Shown: positions 1-7,774 of the stretch, one piece after another
Layout of the letters: every line of letters starts with the position of its first letter
Numbering within the stretch: position 1 is the stretch's first letter
From: Burkholderiaceae bacterium
GTDB lineage: Bacteria; Pseudomonadota; Gammaproteobacteria; Burkholderiales; Burkholderiaceae_E
DNA length: 17,210 bases
Direction: 5' to 3'
Assembly (NCBI GenBank): GCA_023258775.1
Contig: JALQWJ010000008.1
Span: forward strand, 1-17,210
Position numbers and translations under genes: made by a program
The notes under the pieces: model-generated
Seen by the model: the letters and a program-made list of their open reading frames with translations, nothing else
Databases searched by the model: none
Told to the model about the DNA's origin: nothing

Positions 1-755
1 GCCTTGATCAGGGGGGCTGGCAAACCCTAGGGCCTTCGGCAATTGCACACATGGAAGGTGAGACGGTTCCCCACGAGCTATCGTTGGCTCAACTCAGAAG
101 CATGACTGAGGCCTTTTTATCAACCGTTGCAAGAGCCGACCGCCTGGGTTTTGATGCGATTGAGCTTCATGCCGCGCATGGTTATCTGCTTCACGAGTTT
201 TTGTCCCCAATCGCCAATCAACGACAGGATGCCTATGGCGGATCGCTCGAAAACAGAATGCGCTTCCCGCTTCAACTCTTTACTGCGATGCGAGCGGCCT
301 GGCCTGCGCACAAACCGATGGGGCTGCGCTTATCGGCTACTGATTGGGTTGAGGGTTCGGGCTGGGATATTGCCGATGCCTGCGAATTTGCCAAGCGCCT
401 GGCCTACCTCGGTGCTGACTGGATCGATGTGTCCTCGGGCGGTGTTTCCAGGGCTCAGCAAATCAAGCTAGGTCCTGGTTATCAAGTAGCCTTTGCTGAA
501 GCGATTAAAGCAGTGGTTAACATTCCGGTTATTGCAGTTGGCCTGATTACCGAGGCGAAACAAGCCGAAGCAATCATCGAAAATCAGCAAGCCGATATGG
601 TCGCACTTGGTCGCGGCTTTTTGTGGGATCCACATTGGGCCTGGAAGGCTGCAGCAGAGCTTGGCGCAAGCATTGCCGCCCCGCGCCAGTACTGGCGCTC
701 AAACCCGGCACAATACAAAGACGTTTTTGGTAGCGTCAGGTTCGGCGCGCGTTAA
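1..755 (+). CDS. NADH:flavin oxidoreductase, Old Yellow Enzyme family (NamA/YqjM-like), 5'-truncated
   Basis: This is an FMN-dependent ene-reductase of the Old Yellow Enzyme family; members reduce activated C=C bonds with NAD(P)H in the cytoplasm. The reading frame is open from base 3, ahead of the first ATG at 51, and begins LDQGGWQTLGPSAIAH, which is conserved mid-protein family sequence. The gene therefore starts outside the window and the ATG at 51 is internal. Visible family blocks are GFDAIELHAAHGYLLHEFLS (FMN barrel), NQRQDAYGGSLENRMRF, and near the C-terminus VIAVGLITEA and ADMVALGRGFLWDPHWAW, the phosphate-binding end of the TIM barrel. About 251 residues are visible, so roughly the first 110-120 of a normal 360-370 are missing. 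Its stop codon overlaps the moaE stop on the other strand. The physiological substrate cannot be read from sequence; NamA-type is a family-level call. Confidence 0.9.
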   Translation, partial: LDQGGWQTLGPSAIAHMEGETVPHELSLAQLRSMTEAFLSTVARADRLGFDAIELHAAHGYLLHEFLSPIANQRQDAYGGSLENRMRFPLQLFTAMRAAWPAHKPMGLRLSATDWVEGSGWDIADACEFAKRLAYLGADWIDVSSGGVSRAQQIKLGPGYQVAFAEAIKAVVNIPVIAVGLITEAKQAEAIIENQQADMVALGRGFLWDPHWAWKAAAELGASIAAPRQYWRSNPAQYKDVFGSVRFGAR

Positions 756-1216
756 AGCCAACGCTTGCGAGCCTCCTCGTCTGAGGCTCGCGCTTGCACC
801 CAGCGAGATTGCTCGGCAACTTGCTCCTTTTTCCAGAACGGGGCTTCTGTTTTCAAAAAATCCATCACAAACTGACAGGATTCAAAAGCGTCCTGCCGAT
901 GCGCACTTGCCGTCAGCACAGCGACGATTTGATCAAGTGGCCTGAGTAAACCCACGCGATGTACGATTGAAACTGCCTCAAGCTTCCATCGCGAAACCGC
1001 CTGTTGAGCGATAAGTTCGAGACTATGTTCAGTCATACCAGGGTAATGTTCTAAAAACATCGAGCTTACCGAATCGCCATCATTCACATCCCTCACCGTA
1101 CCAACAAAGCAGGCAATCGCACCGATTTGAGGCTTAGCCTCGCGCAGCCTCGCCATCAAGTCATCAAGCTTAAAGTCCTCTTGCTGAACAAGCACACGAA
1201 TTGCTGCAACGGCCAT
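752..1216 (-). CDS. moaE: Molybdopterin synthase catalytic subunit MoaE
   Basis: MoaE is the large subunit of molybdopterin synthase. It binds cyclic pyranopterin monophosphate and uses the thiocarboxylate on MoaD to build the dithiolene of molybdopterin. The 154-residue protein has the usual length. Diagnostic blocks are FVGTVRD (37-43), LEHYPGM (55-61), HRVGLLRPLD (86-95), ASAHRQDAFESC (103-114) and LKTEAPFWKKE (121-131), which holds the conserved active-site lysines (K122 and K129/K130). It is the last gene of the minus-strand run: its ATG lies 2 bases after the moaD stop, so it is almost certainly translated from the same message. No terminator follows; its TAA stop overlaps the stop of the convergent flavin reductase. 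Confidence 0.97.
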   Translation of the reverse strand: MAVAAIRVLVQQEDFKLDDLMARLREAKPQIGAIACFVGTVRDVNDGDSVSSMFLEHYPGMTEHSLELIAQQAVSRWKLEAVSIVHRVGLLRPLDQIVAVLTASAHRQDAFESCQFVMDFLKTEAPFWKKEQVAEQSRWVQARASDEEARKRWL

Positions 1217-1218
1217 GA

Positions 1219-1476
1219 TCAGCCACCAGTCACAGGCGGGAAAAACGCGACTTCTGCCTGATCCTGCAAGGGCGCACTAGCCTTTACAAGTTCTTGATTG
1301 ATCGCAGCGCGCAATGCTTTATCGGCAGCAAAAGCATCCGCCCAGACAGGGCCCCGAGCAGCCAGAAATTCGCGCAATCCCTTCAAATCCTCGATGTGGG
1401 CAGGCAACTCGATCGTCTCAGCTTCCATACCGAGCGTCTCACGAAGCGATGCGAAATAACGCATATGCAAAAGCAT
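1219..1476 (-). CDS. moaD: Molybdopterin synthase sulfur carrier subunit MoaD
   Basis: MoaD is the small ubiquitin-like sulfur carrier of molybdopterin synthase. Its C-terminal glycine is adenylated by MoeB and converted to a thiocarboxylate, then inserted into the MoaE active site. The protein is 85 residues, close to the family norm, starts MLLHMRYFASLRE and ends FFPPVTGG, showing the required terminal Gly-Gly. The start ATG shares one base with the moeA stop (TAATG), which indicates translational coupling. An internal ATG at residue 5 could also serve as the start, but the outer ATG fits the coupling. No moeB homologue is visible in the window. Confidence 0.96.
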   Translation of the reverse strand: MLLHMRYFASLRETLGMEAETIELPAHIEDLKGLREFLAARGPVWADAFAADKALRAAINQELVKASAPLQDQAEVAFFPPVTGG

Positions 1477-2684
1477 TAAAGCTCACCGTACCAATGATTG
1501 AAACTGTAATAGGGAATTAAATCACCGTTTTTTATTGGCCTGTTGGGCTCTATTTCAGCCAGACCTTCACCCCATACCGTTGAGGTGAGCACACCAGAGC
1601 TTTGATTTGGAAACTTTTCTAAACCACCCTCAGCATTCACGCGAACCCGCAAAAACTCGCGTCGCTTATCGGGCTTGGGCCAGTCGAAATCTGTGCGCAT
1701 TGGTAGCGCCTTCATCGCCCAGTCGCGTTGGCCTTGGAGTTTCAGAATAAAAGGCTGAACAAACAGCAAAAAAGTAACAAAACTCGACACAGGATTGCCG
1801 GGCAGTCCGATAAAGTGCGCTTCCCGTGTGGGTCGAATGATCTTGCCCCAGGCAAGAGGTTTACCAGGTTTAATTGCAATTTGCCAGGCACGCAATACAC
1901 CTTCGGCTTCGACAGCCGGTTTGACGTGATCCTCTTCCCCAACTGACATACCACCCGAAGTTACGATCAAATCGCAACGATCGGCAGCATCGCGCAAGGC
2001 AGCGCGTGTTAGCTCGAGTTTGTCAGCAATAATACCAAGATCCTCCACCTCACATCCGAGTCGCCTGAGCATGTTGACCAAAACAAATCGATTCGAATTA
2101 TAGATCGATCCAGGTCTCAGTGGCTCACCGGGCATCGCCAGTTCATCGCCAGTAAAAAAGCATCCTACTCTGACCCTCCGATAGACCTGTAGTTTTGCTA
2201 AACCTACTGAGGCTGCAAGCCCTAAAGCCTGCGGTGTTAGGCGTTCGCCTTTCTCAAGGATGCGAGCCCCAGCACGAATATCCTCGCCAGCGCGGCGAAT
2301 CCATTCACCACGTTGCGGTTGATGCAGGATGAATACTTGATCGCCTTCAACTTGAACTTGTTCTTGCATGACCACCGCATCGGCACCTTGAGGGATGAAG
2401 GCGCCGGTAAACACACGAGCGACGGTACCCTTTTCGAGTGGCCTGGCAAGATGGCCTGCCGGGATACGCTGGCTGACCTCAAATGCTCGGCCAGGCTTTA
2501 AATCGTCGATATTTAAAGCATAACCATCCATTTGGGTATTATCCATTGGAGGCACGTTCATGCCCGAGACCTGATCACATGCAAGCACGCGCCCGTCAGC
2601 TTCAATCGTGTCGATCGATAGCTTCTCCTGAACCGGCTCCGCAAGCGCAAGCAATTGCGCCAAGGCCTCCTGCAAACTTAGCAT
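1476..2684 (-). CDS. moeA: Molybdopterin molybdenumtransferase MoeA
   Basis: MoeA inserts molybdate into adenylylated molybdopterin to give active molybdenum cofactor. The 402-residue protein has the expected domain order: an N-terminal region with PPMDNTQMDGYA (45-56), the MoCF-biosynthesis fold with GSIYNSNRF (192-200) and TSGGMSVGEEDHV (242-254), the KPGKPLAWG (272-280) and GLPGNPVSSFVTF (293-305) loops, and a C-terminal domain with QSSGVLTSTVWGEGLAEI (361-378). Its AAGGG ribosome-binding site overlaps the thrC stop codon 11 bases upstream, and its own stop overlaps the moaD start. This places molybdenum-cofactor genes directly behind threonine-pathway genes on one transcript. Bacteria often carry several MoeA copies; only this one is visible here. 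Confidence 0.97.
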   Translation of the reverse strand: MLSLQEALAQLLALAEPVQEKLSIDTIEADGRVLACDQVSGMNVPPMDNTQMDGYALNIDDLKPGRAFEVSQRIPAGHLARPLEKGTVARVFTGAFIPQGADAVVMQEQVQVEGDQVFILHQPQRGEWIRRAGEDIRAGARILEKGERLTPQALGLAASVGLAKLQVYRRVRVGCFFTGDELAMPGEPLRPGSIYNSNRFVLVNMLRRLGCEVEDLGIIADKLELTRAALRDAADRCDLIVTSGGMSVGEEDHVKPAVEAEGVLRAWQIAIKPGKPLAWGKIIRPTREAHFIGLPGNPVSSFVTFLLFVQPFILKLQGQRDWAMKALPMRTDFDWPKPDKRREFLRVRVNAEGGLEKFPNQSSGVLTSTVWGEGLAEIEPNRPIKNGDLIPYYSFNHWYGEL

Positions 2685-2695
2685 TTGGTCAGCCC

Positions 2696-4144
2696 TTAAC
2701 GCGCAGGCGCATTGCTGCGAATGAAAGTTTTAAGCATTGCCAGATCCCTTGGCATCCGACAAAAGCGCTGGGCACGTTGCTGTAGGTGCTGAAAAGCTGA
2801 GGGCACAGGCGGTGCAATGCCAAGTGCTTCGACAATGGTATCGGCGAATTTTGCAGGCTGAGCGGTTTCGAGGCATATCATCGGAATACCCGCTTCTGTA
2901 TAGTCTTTACAGACTGCAAGACCGTCCGCGGTATGAGGATCAATCACTTCGTTGTAGCGGGCATAAACCTCTTTAATGGTTTCAATTCTTAAGCCATGTG
3001 AACTCGACCCAGACACCATACCAAATCGCTCAAGCTGGGTTTGCCAGCGTTGGTCGCTCGATACATCGAAATAGCCCTTTTCATCGACCTGAGTCCATAA
3101 GCGACGAGTTTCATCAGGGTTTCGGTCAAGAAGGTCAAACATATAGCGTTCAAAATTTGAAGCCTTTGAGATATCCATCGAAGGCGAGCTTGTCTGTCGG
3201 GTCTCGTTGCTCAAACGAGGGCGGTATCGACCTGTTCTAAAAAATTCGTCAAGTACGTTGTTTTCGTTGGTCGCAAGCACAAGACGCCGAATCGGCAAAC
3301 CCATCTGCCTTGCGATATGGCCGGCCAGAATATTGCCAAAATTGCCTGAAGGAACGCAAAAAGAAACTTCGGGAGGCTTCGCTGATCCGCCTTCACGGTC
3401 TGCCATTGCAGATGTTGTCGCAGCAAAATAGCCTTTGAAATAGTAAACAACTTGCGCAAGTACGCGGGCCCAATTAATCGAATTAACGGTTCCGATCGCG
3501 TAGCGGTCCTTAAAGGCTAAATCGGCAGAGACCGCCTTAACCAAGTCCTGCGCATCATCAAAAACACCATCTAGTGCGATATTAAAAATGTTTTGATCTA
3601 ACAAAGAGAACATCTGCGCAGTTTGAAAGGCGCTCATTTTTCCATGCGGAGAAAGCATAAAAACCCGTACGCCGCGTTTGCCACGCATTGCATATTCAGC
3701 AGCGCTGCCGGTGTCGCCCGAGGTGGCGCCGAGAATATTCAGATGTTCGCCACGCTTAAGTAAAACATACTCAAACAAATTGCCAAGCAATTGCATGGCA
3801 ATATCTTTGAATGCAAGCGTTGGCCCGTTGGAAAGCCTTAGTAAATAGCGTTGCTCATCGAGCCGCGTTAGCGGCGTGACCTCACGTGAGCCAAACGCCA
3901 TTAGGGTATAGCTTTTGTCAATGAGCGCACGAAGGCTACTCTCGGGCCAGTCTGTTACATAAAGTCTTAGAATCTCGAAGGCGAGCTCGGCATAAGATAA
4001 ATGACGCCAGGACTCGATTAGCGAGGCGTCGCAACGGGGGTAGGATTCGGGCACCACCAAACCACCGTCCGGTGCCAAGCCCCCAAGAAGAATCGATTCA
4101 AAACTGCTTGGCGTTAAGCCGCCGCGGGTAGAGATATAGCGCAT
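2696..4144 (-). CDS. thrC: Threonine synthase
   Basis: ThrC converts O-phosphohomoserine to threonine with pyridoxal phosphate, the last step of threonine synthesis. At 482 residues it matches the long proteobacterial class. The start MRYISTRGG is canonical for the family. The cofactor lysine is K113 in GPTLAFKDIAMQLLGN; the phosphate-binding loop is ATSGDTGSAAEYAMRGKRG, followed by SPHGKMSAFQTAQM. Further conserved blocks are NSINWARVLAQVVYYF and CVPSGNFGNILAGHIARQMG. The ATG lies 3 bases after the hom stop, and no independent promoter is evident, so it is probably expressed with hom. No homoserine kinase gene is in the window; the phosphorylated substrate must be made elsewhere. Confidence 0.97.
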   Translation of the reverse strand: MRYISTRGGLTPSSFESILLGGLAPDGGLVVPESYPRCDASLIESWRHLSYAELAFEILRLYVTDWPESSLRALIDKSYTLMAFGSREVTPLTRLDEQRYLLRLSNGPTLAFKDIAMQLLGNLFEYVLLKRGEHLNILGATSGDTGSAAEYAMRGKRGVRVFMLSPHGKMSAFQTAQMFSLLDQNIFNIALDGVFDDAQDLVKAVSADLAFKDRYAIGTVNSINWARVLAQVVYYFKGYFAATTSAMADREGGSAKPPEVSFCVPSGNFGNILAGHIARQMGLPIRRLVLATNENNVLDEFFRTGRYRPRLSNETRQTSSPSMDISKASNFERYMFDLLDRNPDETRRLWTQVDEKGYFDVSSDQRWQTQLERFGMVSGSSSHGLRIETIKEVYARYNEVIDPHTADGLAVCKDYTEAGIPMICLETAQPAKFADTIVEALGIAPPVPSAFQHLQQRAQRFCRMPRDLAMLKTFIRSNAPAR

Positions 4145-4147
4145 GGC

Positions 4148-5458
4148 TTAATCGAGATCCTCAAGACGCAAACGAATTGCCGAAGACAACACCGTAGGCA
4201 AGGCTTCAATCAGCGCAATCGCTTTGTCGACTGCCGATTCGATACATCGGTGGGTGAGCAGAATCACATCGGTTTGATGCTCACCCGCGTCTGGCTCACG
4301 TTGCAAAACCGCGTCAAGCGATATACCGCTGTCGGCCAGTATCCGGGTGATATCGGCCAGCACACCGGGTTGGTCCTCAACCCGCAATCTTAAGTAGTAA
4401 GCCGATTCAATCTGCTCTCTCGGTAACACCGCGGTATCCATCACAGCATTGGCTTGGAAAGCCAGACTAGGCACGCGGAGTGCTGCGGGCACAGCGTGAG
4501 CACGGGCGACATCGACAAGATCGGCAATCACTGCCGAAGCGGTTGGTTCAGCCCCTGCGCCTTTTCCGTAGTACATCGTGTGGCCAACAGCATCAGCCTT
4601 CACCCAGACGGCGTTCATGGCACCTTCCACTGAGGCGATTAATCGCTTAGCGGGAATAAGGCTGGGGTGAACCCTTAACTCAACACCCTCAGGACGACGG
4701 CGCGTGATACCGAGCAGTTTGATTCGATAACCAAGTTGCTCTGCATAACGGATATCTTCTGCCTGTAACTGGGTGATGCCCTCGACATAGGCCTTATCGA
4801 ACTGGACCGGGATGCCAAAGGCAATCGAAGCAAGTAGGCTGATCTTATGGCCGGCATCAATGCCCTCAATATCGAAGGTCGGATCGGCCTCAGCATAACC
4901 CAGTGCTTGTGCCTGCTTTAATGCTTCGGCAAATGGCAAAGCCTTTTCTCGCATCTCCGACAGAATAAAGTTGGTCGTGCCGTTGATAATGCCTGCGATC
5001 CATTCGATGCGATTCGCTGTCAAACCCTCACGCAAGGCCTTAATAATCGGTATGCCGCCTGCAACTGCAGCCTCAAAGGCAACAATGACTGCATGTTTTC
5101 GGGCTGCCGCAAAAATCTCATCGCCATGGATAGCGAGCAGTGCCTTATTCGCTGTGACGACATGCTTGCCCTGCTCGATAGCGGCAATCACCAAGCTTTT
5201 AGCAAGCCCGTAGCCACCGATTAACTCGACCACCACATCAATGGCAGGATCGTTAACGATTGAGAAGGCATCGTCGCAAACCTCGGCACGTCCGTCCACG
5301 ATGCTTCGCGCGCGTTCCTGGTCCTTGTCAGCGACCCTGGTGATTCGGATCTCACAACCGGCACGACGCGTGATTTCATGCTGATTTCGCCACAGCACCT
5401 CGAAACTGCCCCCACCGACGGTACCAATGCCAAGCAGACCAACACGAAGATTTTTCAT
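4148..5458 (-). CDS. hom: Homoserine dehydrogenase with C-terminal ACT domain
   Basis: Hom reduces aspartate semialdehyde to homoserine with NAD(P)H, the branch point to threonine and methionine. This is the monofunctional form of 436 residues, without an aspartokinase domain. It begins with a nucleotide-binding GLLGIGTVGGG loop (7-17), then TANKALLAIHGDEI (102-115), the dimer and substrate region IAGIINGTTNFILSEM (154-169), and EADPTFDIEGIDAGHKISLLA with catalytic D201 and K205. An ACT domain occupies roughly 354-430 (YLRLRVEDQPGVLADITRIL), which in this family allows feedback inhibition by threonine. A clear ribosome-binding site (AGGA) lies about 7 bases before the ATG. Hom follows alaC after 28 bases and precedes thrC by 3. 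Confidence 0.97.
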   Translation of the reverse strand: MKNLRVGLLGIGTVGGGSFEVLWRNQHEITRRAGCEIRITRVADKDQERARSIVDGRAEVCDDAFSIVNDPAIDVVVELIGGYGLAKSLVIAAIEQGKHVVTANKALLAIHGDEIFAAARKHAVIVAFEAAVAGGIPIIKALREGLTANRIEWIAGIINGTTNFILSEMREKALPFAEALKQAQALGYAEADPTFDIEGIDAGHKISLLASIAFGIPVQFDKAYVEGITQLQAEDIRYAEQLGYRIKLLGITRRRPEGVELRVHPSLIPAKRLIASVEGAMNAVWVKADAVGHTMYYGKGAGAEPTASAVIADLVDVARAHAVPAALRVPSLAFQANAVMDTAVLPREQIESAYYLRLRVEDQPGVLADITRILADSGISLDAVLQREPDAGEHQTDVILLTHRCIESAVDKAIALIEALPTVLSSAIRLRLEDLD

Positions 5459-5486
5459 CCTGACTTCCTATGTCCTGACAGCCTAA

Positions 5487-6677
5487 TTACTGCGACTCAC
5501 CGCGCAAAAGTTCGCGAATGCCGCGCACGGCTTGACGAATACGCTGTTCATTTTCGATCAACGCAAAGCGTACATACTCATTGCCCAATTCGCCAAAGCC
5601 AATACCCGGGGAAACCGCGACTTTGGCTTCGCGCAGCAGCCGCTTTGCAAATTCCAGCGACCCTTCGGCCCGAAAAGCTTCCGGGATTCGCGCCCAGATA
5701 TACATCGACGCCTTGGGCAGTTCCACCTGCCATCCGGCCTCATTCAAACCTTTGCCAAGTACATCGCGCCGCATGCGGTACTTGGCGCAAACTTCGTGGA
5801 CGCATTCCTGGGGACCATCAAGCGCTGCGATGGATGCGACCTGAATCGGCGTGAATGCACCGTAATCGTGGTAGCTTTTAATACGCGCAAGCGCGGCGAT
5901 CATGTCAGCATTACCAACCATAAAGCCAATTCGCCAGCCAGCCATGTTGTAGCTCTTGCTCATGGTGAAGGATTCAACCGCGACTTCACGGGCGCCAGGA
6001 ACCTCGAGTATTGATGGGGCCCGATAACCGTCAAAAACTATGTCGGCATAGGCCAGGTCGTGAACAATCATCACGTTAAATTCATGCGCAAGCGCAACGA
6101 CCTTCTCAAAGAATGGAAGATCGACGCACTGCGCGGTTGGATTGCTTGGAAAACCAAGAATCATGAGTTTGGGCTTTTTAGCCGCGCTCCGAAGACTTTG
6201 TTCGAGTTCGCCCAGGAAATCGACTCCGGGCAGCATCGGCACCGAAACTGTTTCTGCGCCTGCAATCACCGCGCCGTATATATGGATGGGGTAGCTAGGG
6301 TTTGGCACGATGACGGTGTCGCCACGGTCAAGCGTTGCAAGCATCAAATGGGCAAGGCCCTCCTTTGAGCCGATCGTCACGATTGCTTCGGTCTCCGGAT
6401 CGACGATAACTTCGTAACGGCGCGCGTACCAATCGGCGATCGCCTTGCGAAGCCTCGGTATACCTCGTGACACCGAATAGCCATGGGTGTGAGGTTTTTG
6501 TGAGGCCTCAACGAGCTTGTCGATGATGTGCTGAGGCGTTGCCCCATCCGGATCGCCCATGCTGAGGTCGATAATGTCCTCGCCGCGACGGCGAGCAGCC
6601 ATCTTTAGCTCGCCGGTGATGTTGAATACATAAGGCGGCAGGCGCTGGATACGCGAAAATTCCCAAGAAGGCGTCAT
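5487..6677 (-). CDS. alaC: Alanine-synthesising aminotransferase AlaC
   Basis: A class I/II PLP aminotransferase closely resembling E. coli AlaC, which makes alanine from pyruvate with glutamate. Shared blocks include RLPPYVFNITGELKMAARRR, TIGSKEGLAHLMLATLD, PNPSYPIHIYGAVIAGAE, ILGFPSNPTAQCV and the lysine loop TMSKSYNMAGWRIGFMVG, where the lysine is the PLP Schiff-base residue (241 from this start). I chose the ATG at 6677 (MTPSWEFSRIQRLPP) because relatives begin about ten residues before RLPPYVFNI. An upstream in-frame ATG at 6722 would add 15 residues, but it leaves only 32 bases to the divergent gene and lies in a palindrome. Neither start has a convincing ribosome-binding site. It is the first gene of the alaC-hom-thrC-moeA-moaD-moaE run. 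Confidence 0.93.
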   Translation of the reverse strand: MTPSWEFSRIQRLPPYVFNITGELKMAARRRGEDIIDLSMGDPDGATPQHIIDKLVEASQKPHTHGYSVSRGIPRLRKAIADWYARRYEVIVDPETEAIVTIGSKEGLAHLMLATLDRGDTVIVPNPSYPIHIYGAVIAGAETVSVPMLPGVDFLGELEQSLRSAAKKPKLMILGFPSNPTAQCVDLPFFEKVVALAHEFNVMIVHDLAYADIVFDGYRAPSILEVPGAREVAVESFTMSKSYNMAGWRIGFMVGNADMIAALARIKSYHDYGAFTPIQVASIAALDGPQECVHEVCAKYRMRRDVLGKGLNEAGWQVELPKASMYIWARIPEAFRAEGSLEFAKRLLREAKVAVSPGIGFGELGNEYVRFALIENEQRIRQAVRGIRELLRGESQ

Positions 6678-6710
6678 GATGGTCGGACTAAGGAGCTGTT
6701 CTAGAGCCGG

Positions 6711-6726
6711 GGAATGTAACATTTCC
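6711..6726. promoter_or_regulatory. Imperfect palindrome in the alaC/Mth938 divergent region
   Basis: The sequence GGAATGTAACATTTCC has inverted arms: AATGT-A-ACATT is perfect around a central base, flanked by GG and TCC. It lies in the 77 bases separating the preferred alaC start from the divergent Mth938-like gene, where regulators of either gene would bind. I could not identify convincing -35/-10 pairs on either strand here, so an operator role is speculative. Confidence 0.25.
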
Positions 6727-6754
6727 GTATGAATCTATCCGGCATCATTCGCTT

Positions 6755-7132
6755 ATGAAACTTCAAGAACATCAGGCAGCATCCTTACATACAATTACCG
6801 CTTACGGAGAAACCTGGATCGCGGTCAACAATCAGACCACGGAGGGTAGTCTTCTTGTCATGCCAGAGGGCATGCTCCAAGCCTGGCGCCCAAGGCAATG
6901 GCAAGACATTGCCGCCGAAGACTTTCAACTCATGATCGAGGCCAAACCTGATCTGGTGATTCTTGGGACCGGCGCCCAACAGCGCTTTTTACACCCAAGA
7001 CTTGCAAGTCAAATCGCCACGCGAGGCATCGGTCTTGAATGTATGGCCACGCCGGCAGCTTGCAGAACCTACAACATTCTGATGGCTGAAGGCCGCAAAG
7101 TTTTGGCAGCGCTTTTGCCCATGGACGCTTAA
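6755..7132 (+). CDS. Mth938-like domain protein (DUF498 family)
   Basis: A 125-residue soluble protein of the Mth938/DUF498 family, related to mitochondrial complex I assembly factor NDUFAF3. Its bacterial function is not established. Recognition rests on the overall pattern: an early THTITAYGETW-like strand around residues 12-22, GSLLVMPEG (31-39), KPDLVILGTGAQQRFLHP (64-81) and a C-terminal GIGLECMATPAACRTYNILM (91-110). No signal peptide or membrane segment is visible. It is divergent from alaC, lacks a clear ribosome-binding site, and begins a plus-strand series that continues into bcp and phoH, so it may be the first gene of that transcript. Confidence 0.85.
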   Translation: MKLQEHQAASLHTITAYGETWIAVNNQTTEGSLLVMPEGMLQAWRPRQWQDIAAEDFQLMIEAKPDLVILGTGAQQRFLHPRLASQIATRGIGLECMATPAACRTYNILMAEGRKVLAALLPMDA

Positions 7133-7137
7133 ATGCG

Positions 7138-7278
7138 ATGGCGACAAAACTTAAACCAAGACAGCCGCTTTTTTCTAACCGGCCCTTTTACAAAACAGCC
7201 GTTTTTTATCTGCTCTCCTATCCATTAGCCTATTTCTTAATCAGCACCTTTCTCGCGAGCCATCCAAAGCATGTCTGA
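7138..7278 (+). CDS. Possible 46-residue single-pass membrane protein
   Basis: A short ORF begins with ATGGCGACAAAA five bases after the preceding stop, and ends in a TGA that overlaps the first 8 bases of bcp. The predicted protein starts with a basic stretch (MATKLKPRQPLFSNR), then has one hydrophobic segment at about residues 18-40 rich in F, Y, L and A, and ends SHPKHV. The basic N-terminus predicts the N-end inside the cytoplasm. It fills the whole gap between two genes, and bcp has no good ribosome-binding site of its own, so coupling is plausible. There is no clear ribosome-binding site for this ORF either, and I recognise no family. It may be an unused leader. Confidence 0.4.
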   Translation: MATKLKPRQPLFSNRPFYKTAVFYLLSYPLAYFLISTFLASHPKHV

Positions 7279-7741
7279 AATACAAAACCCAACCCTCGGG
7301 CAAACCATAAGTCCCTTTGAGGCTGATTCCACGGCAGGCCGCTTTTGCTTGGCCGATCTCACGCAAACCCTTGTGCTTTACTTTTATCCCAAAGACAACA
7401 CCCCAGGCTGTACAACCCAAAGCATGGATTTTCGCGATCAACATGCTGCGTTTGTGAGTGCTTCAGCGATTGTCATCGGCGTGTCCCGTGATTCGCTTAA
7501 ATCTCATGAAAATTTCAAGAAAAAATATGAACTGCCGTTTGCCCTGATTTCCGATCCAAGCGAAGCGCTTTGCACCCAGTTTGGCGTGATGAAAAACAAG
7601 ATGATGTACGGCAAAGCAGTGCGCGGTATCGAGCGCTCGACCTTTGTGATCGACAAAAGCGGTACGGTCCTCAAGTTGTGGCGTGGAGTCAAGATTCCCG
7701 GCCATGTCAACGAGGTCCTCGAGTTTGTAAAGACGATTTAA
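7271..7741 (+). CDS. bcp: Thioredoxin-dependent thiol peroxidase, Bcp/PrxQ family
   Basis: A cytoplasmic peroxiredoxin that reduces hydrogen peroxide and organic hydroperoxides. The 156-residue protein has the family fold with YFYPKDNTPGCTTQSMDFRD; the peroxidatic cysteine is C47, preceded by T44 and P45. R117-region KAVRGIERSTFVIDKSGTV is the conserved C-terminal block. E. coli Bcp has a second, resolving cysteine five residues after the first; here that position is methionine (M52). Other cysteines are C26 and C101. The protein may therefore work as a 1-Cys enzyme or use another partner thiol. The start overlaps a possible 46-residue ORF by 8 bases, and phoH follows after 33 bases. Confidence 0.95.
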   Translation: MSEIQNPTLGQTISPFEADSTAGRFCLADLTQTLVLYFYPKDNTPGCTTQSMDFRDQHAAFVSASAIVIGVSRDSLKSHENFKKKYELPFALISDPSEALCTQFGVMKNKMMYGKAVRGIERSTFVIDKSGTVLKLWRGVKIPGHVNEVLEFVKTI

Positions 7742-7774
7742 CTGAGTAAGCAAACCCTTCCTGTAAGAAAACCC

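Noticed and set aside
51..53. ATG at 51 as the start of the flavin reductase
   Set aside because: Conserved family sequence continues in frame upstream to the window edge, so it is an internal methionine.
5378..6014. Long plus-strand open frames (158 and 160 residues) opposite hom and alaC
   Set aside because: They lie antisense to well-conserved genes, have no recognisable family or ribosome-binding site, and their composition is that of a shadow frame.
7133..7228. 31-codon ORF starting at the ATG directly after the Mth938-like stop
   Set aside because: It is short and without a hydrophobic or family pattern; the overlapping 46-codon frame is the better candidate.
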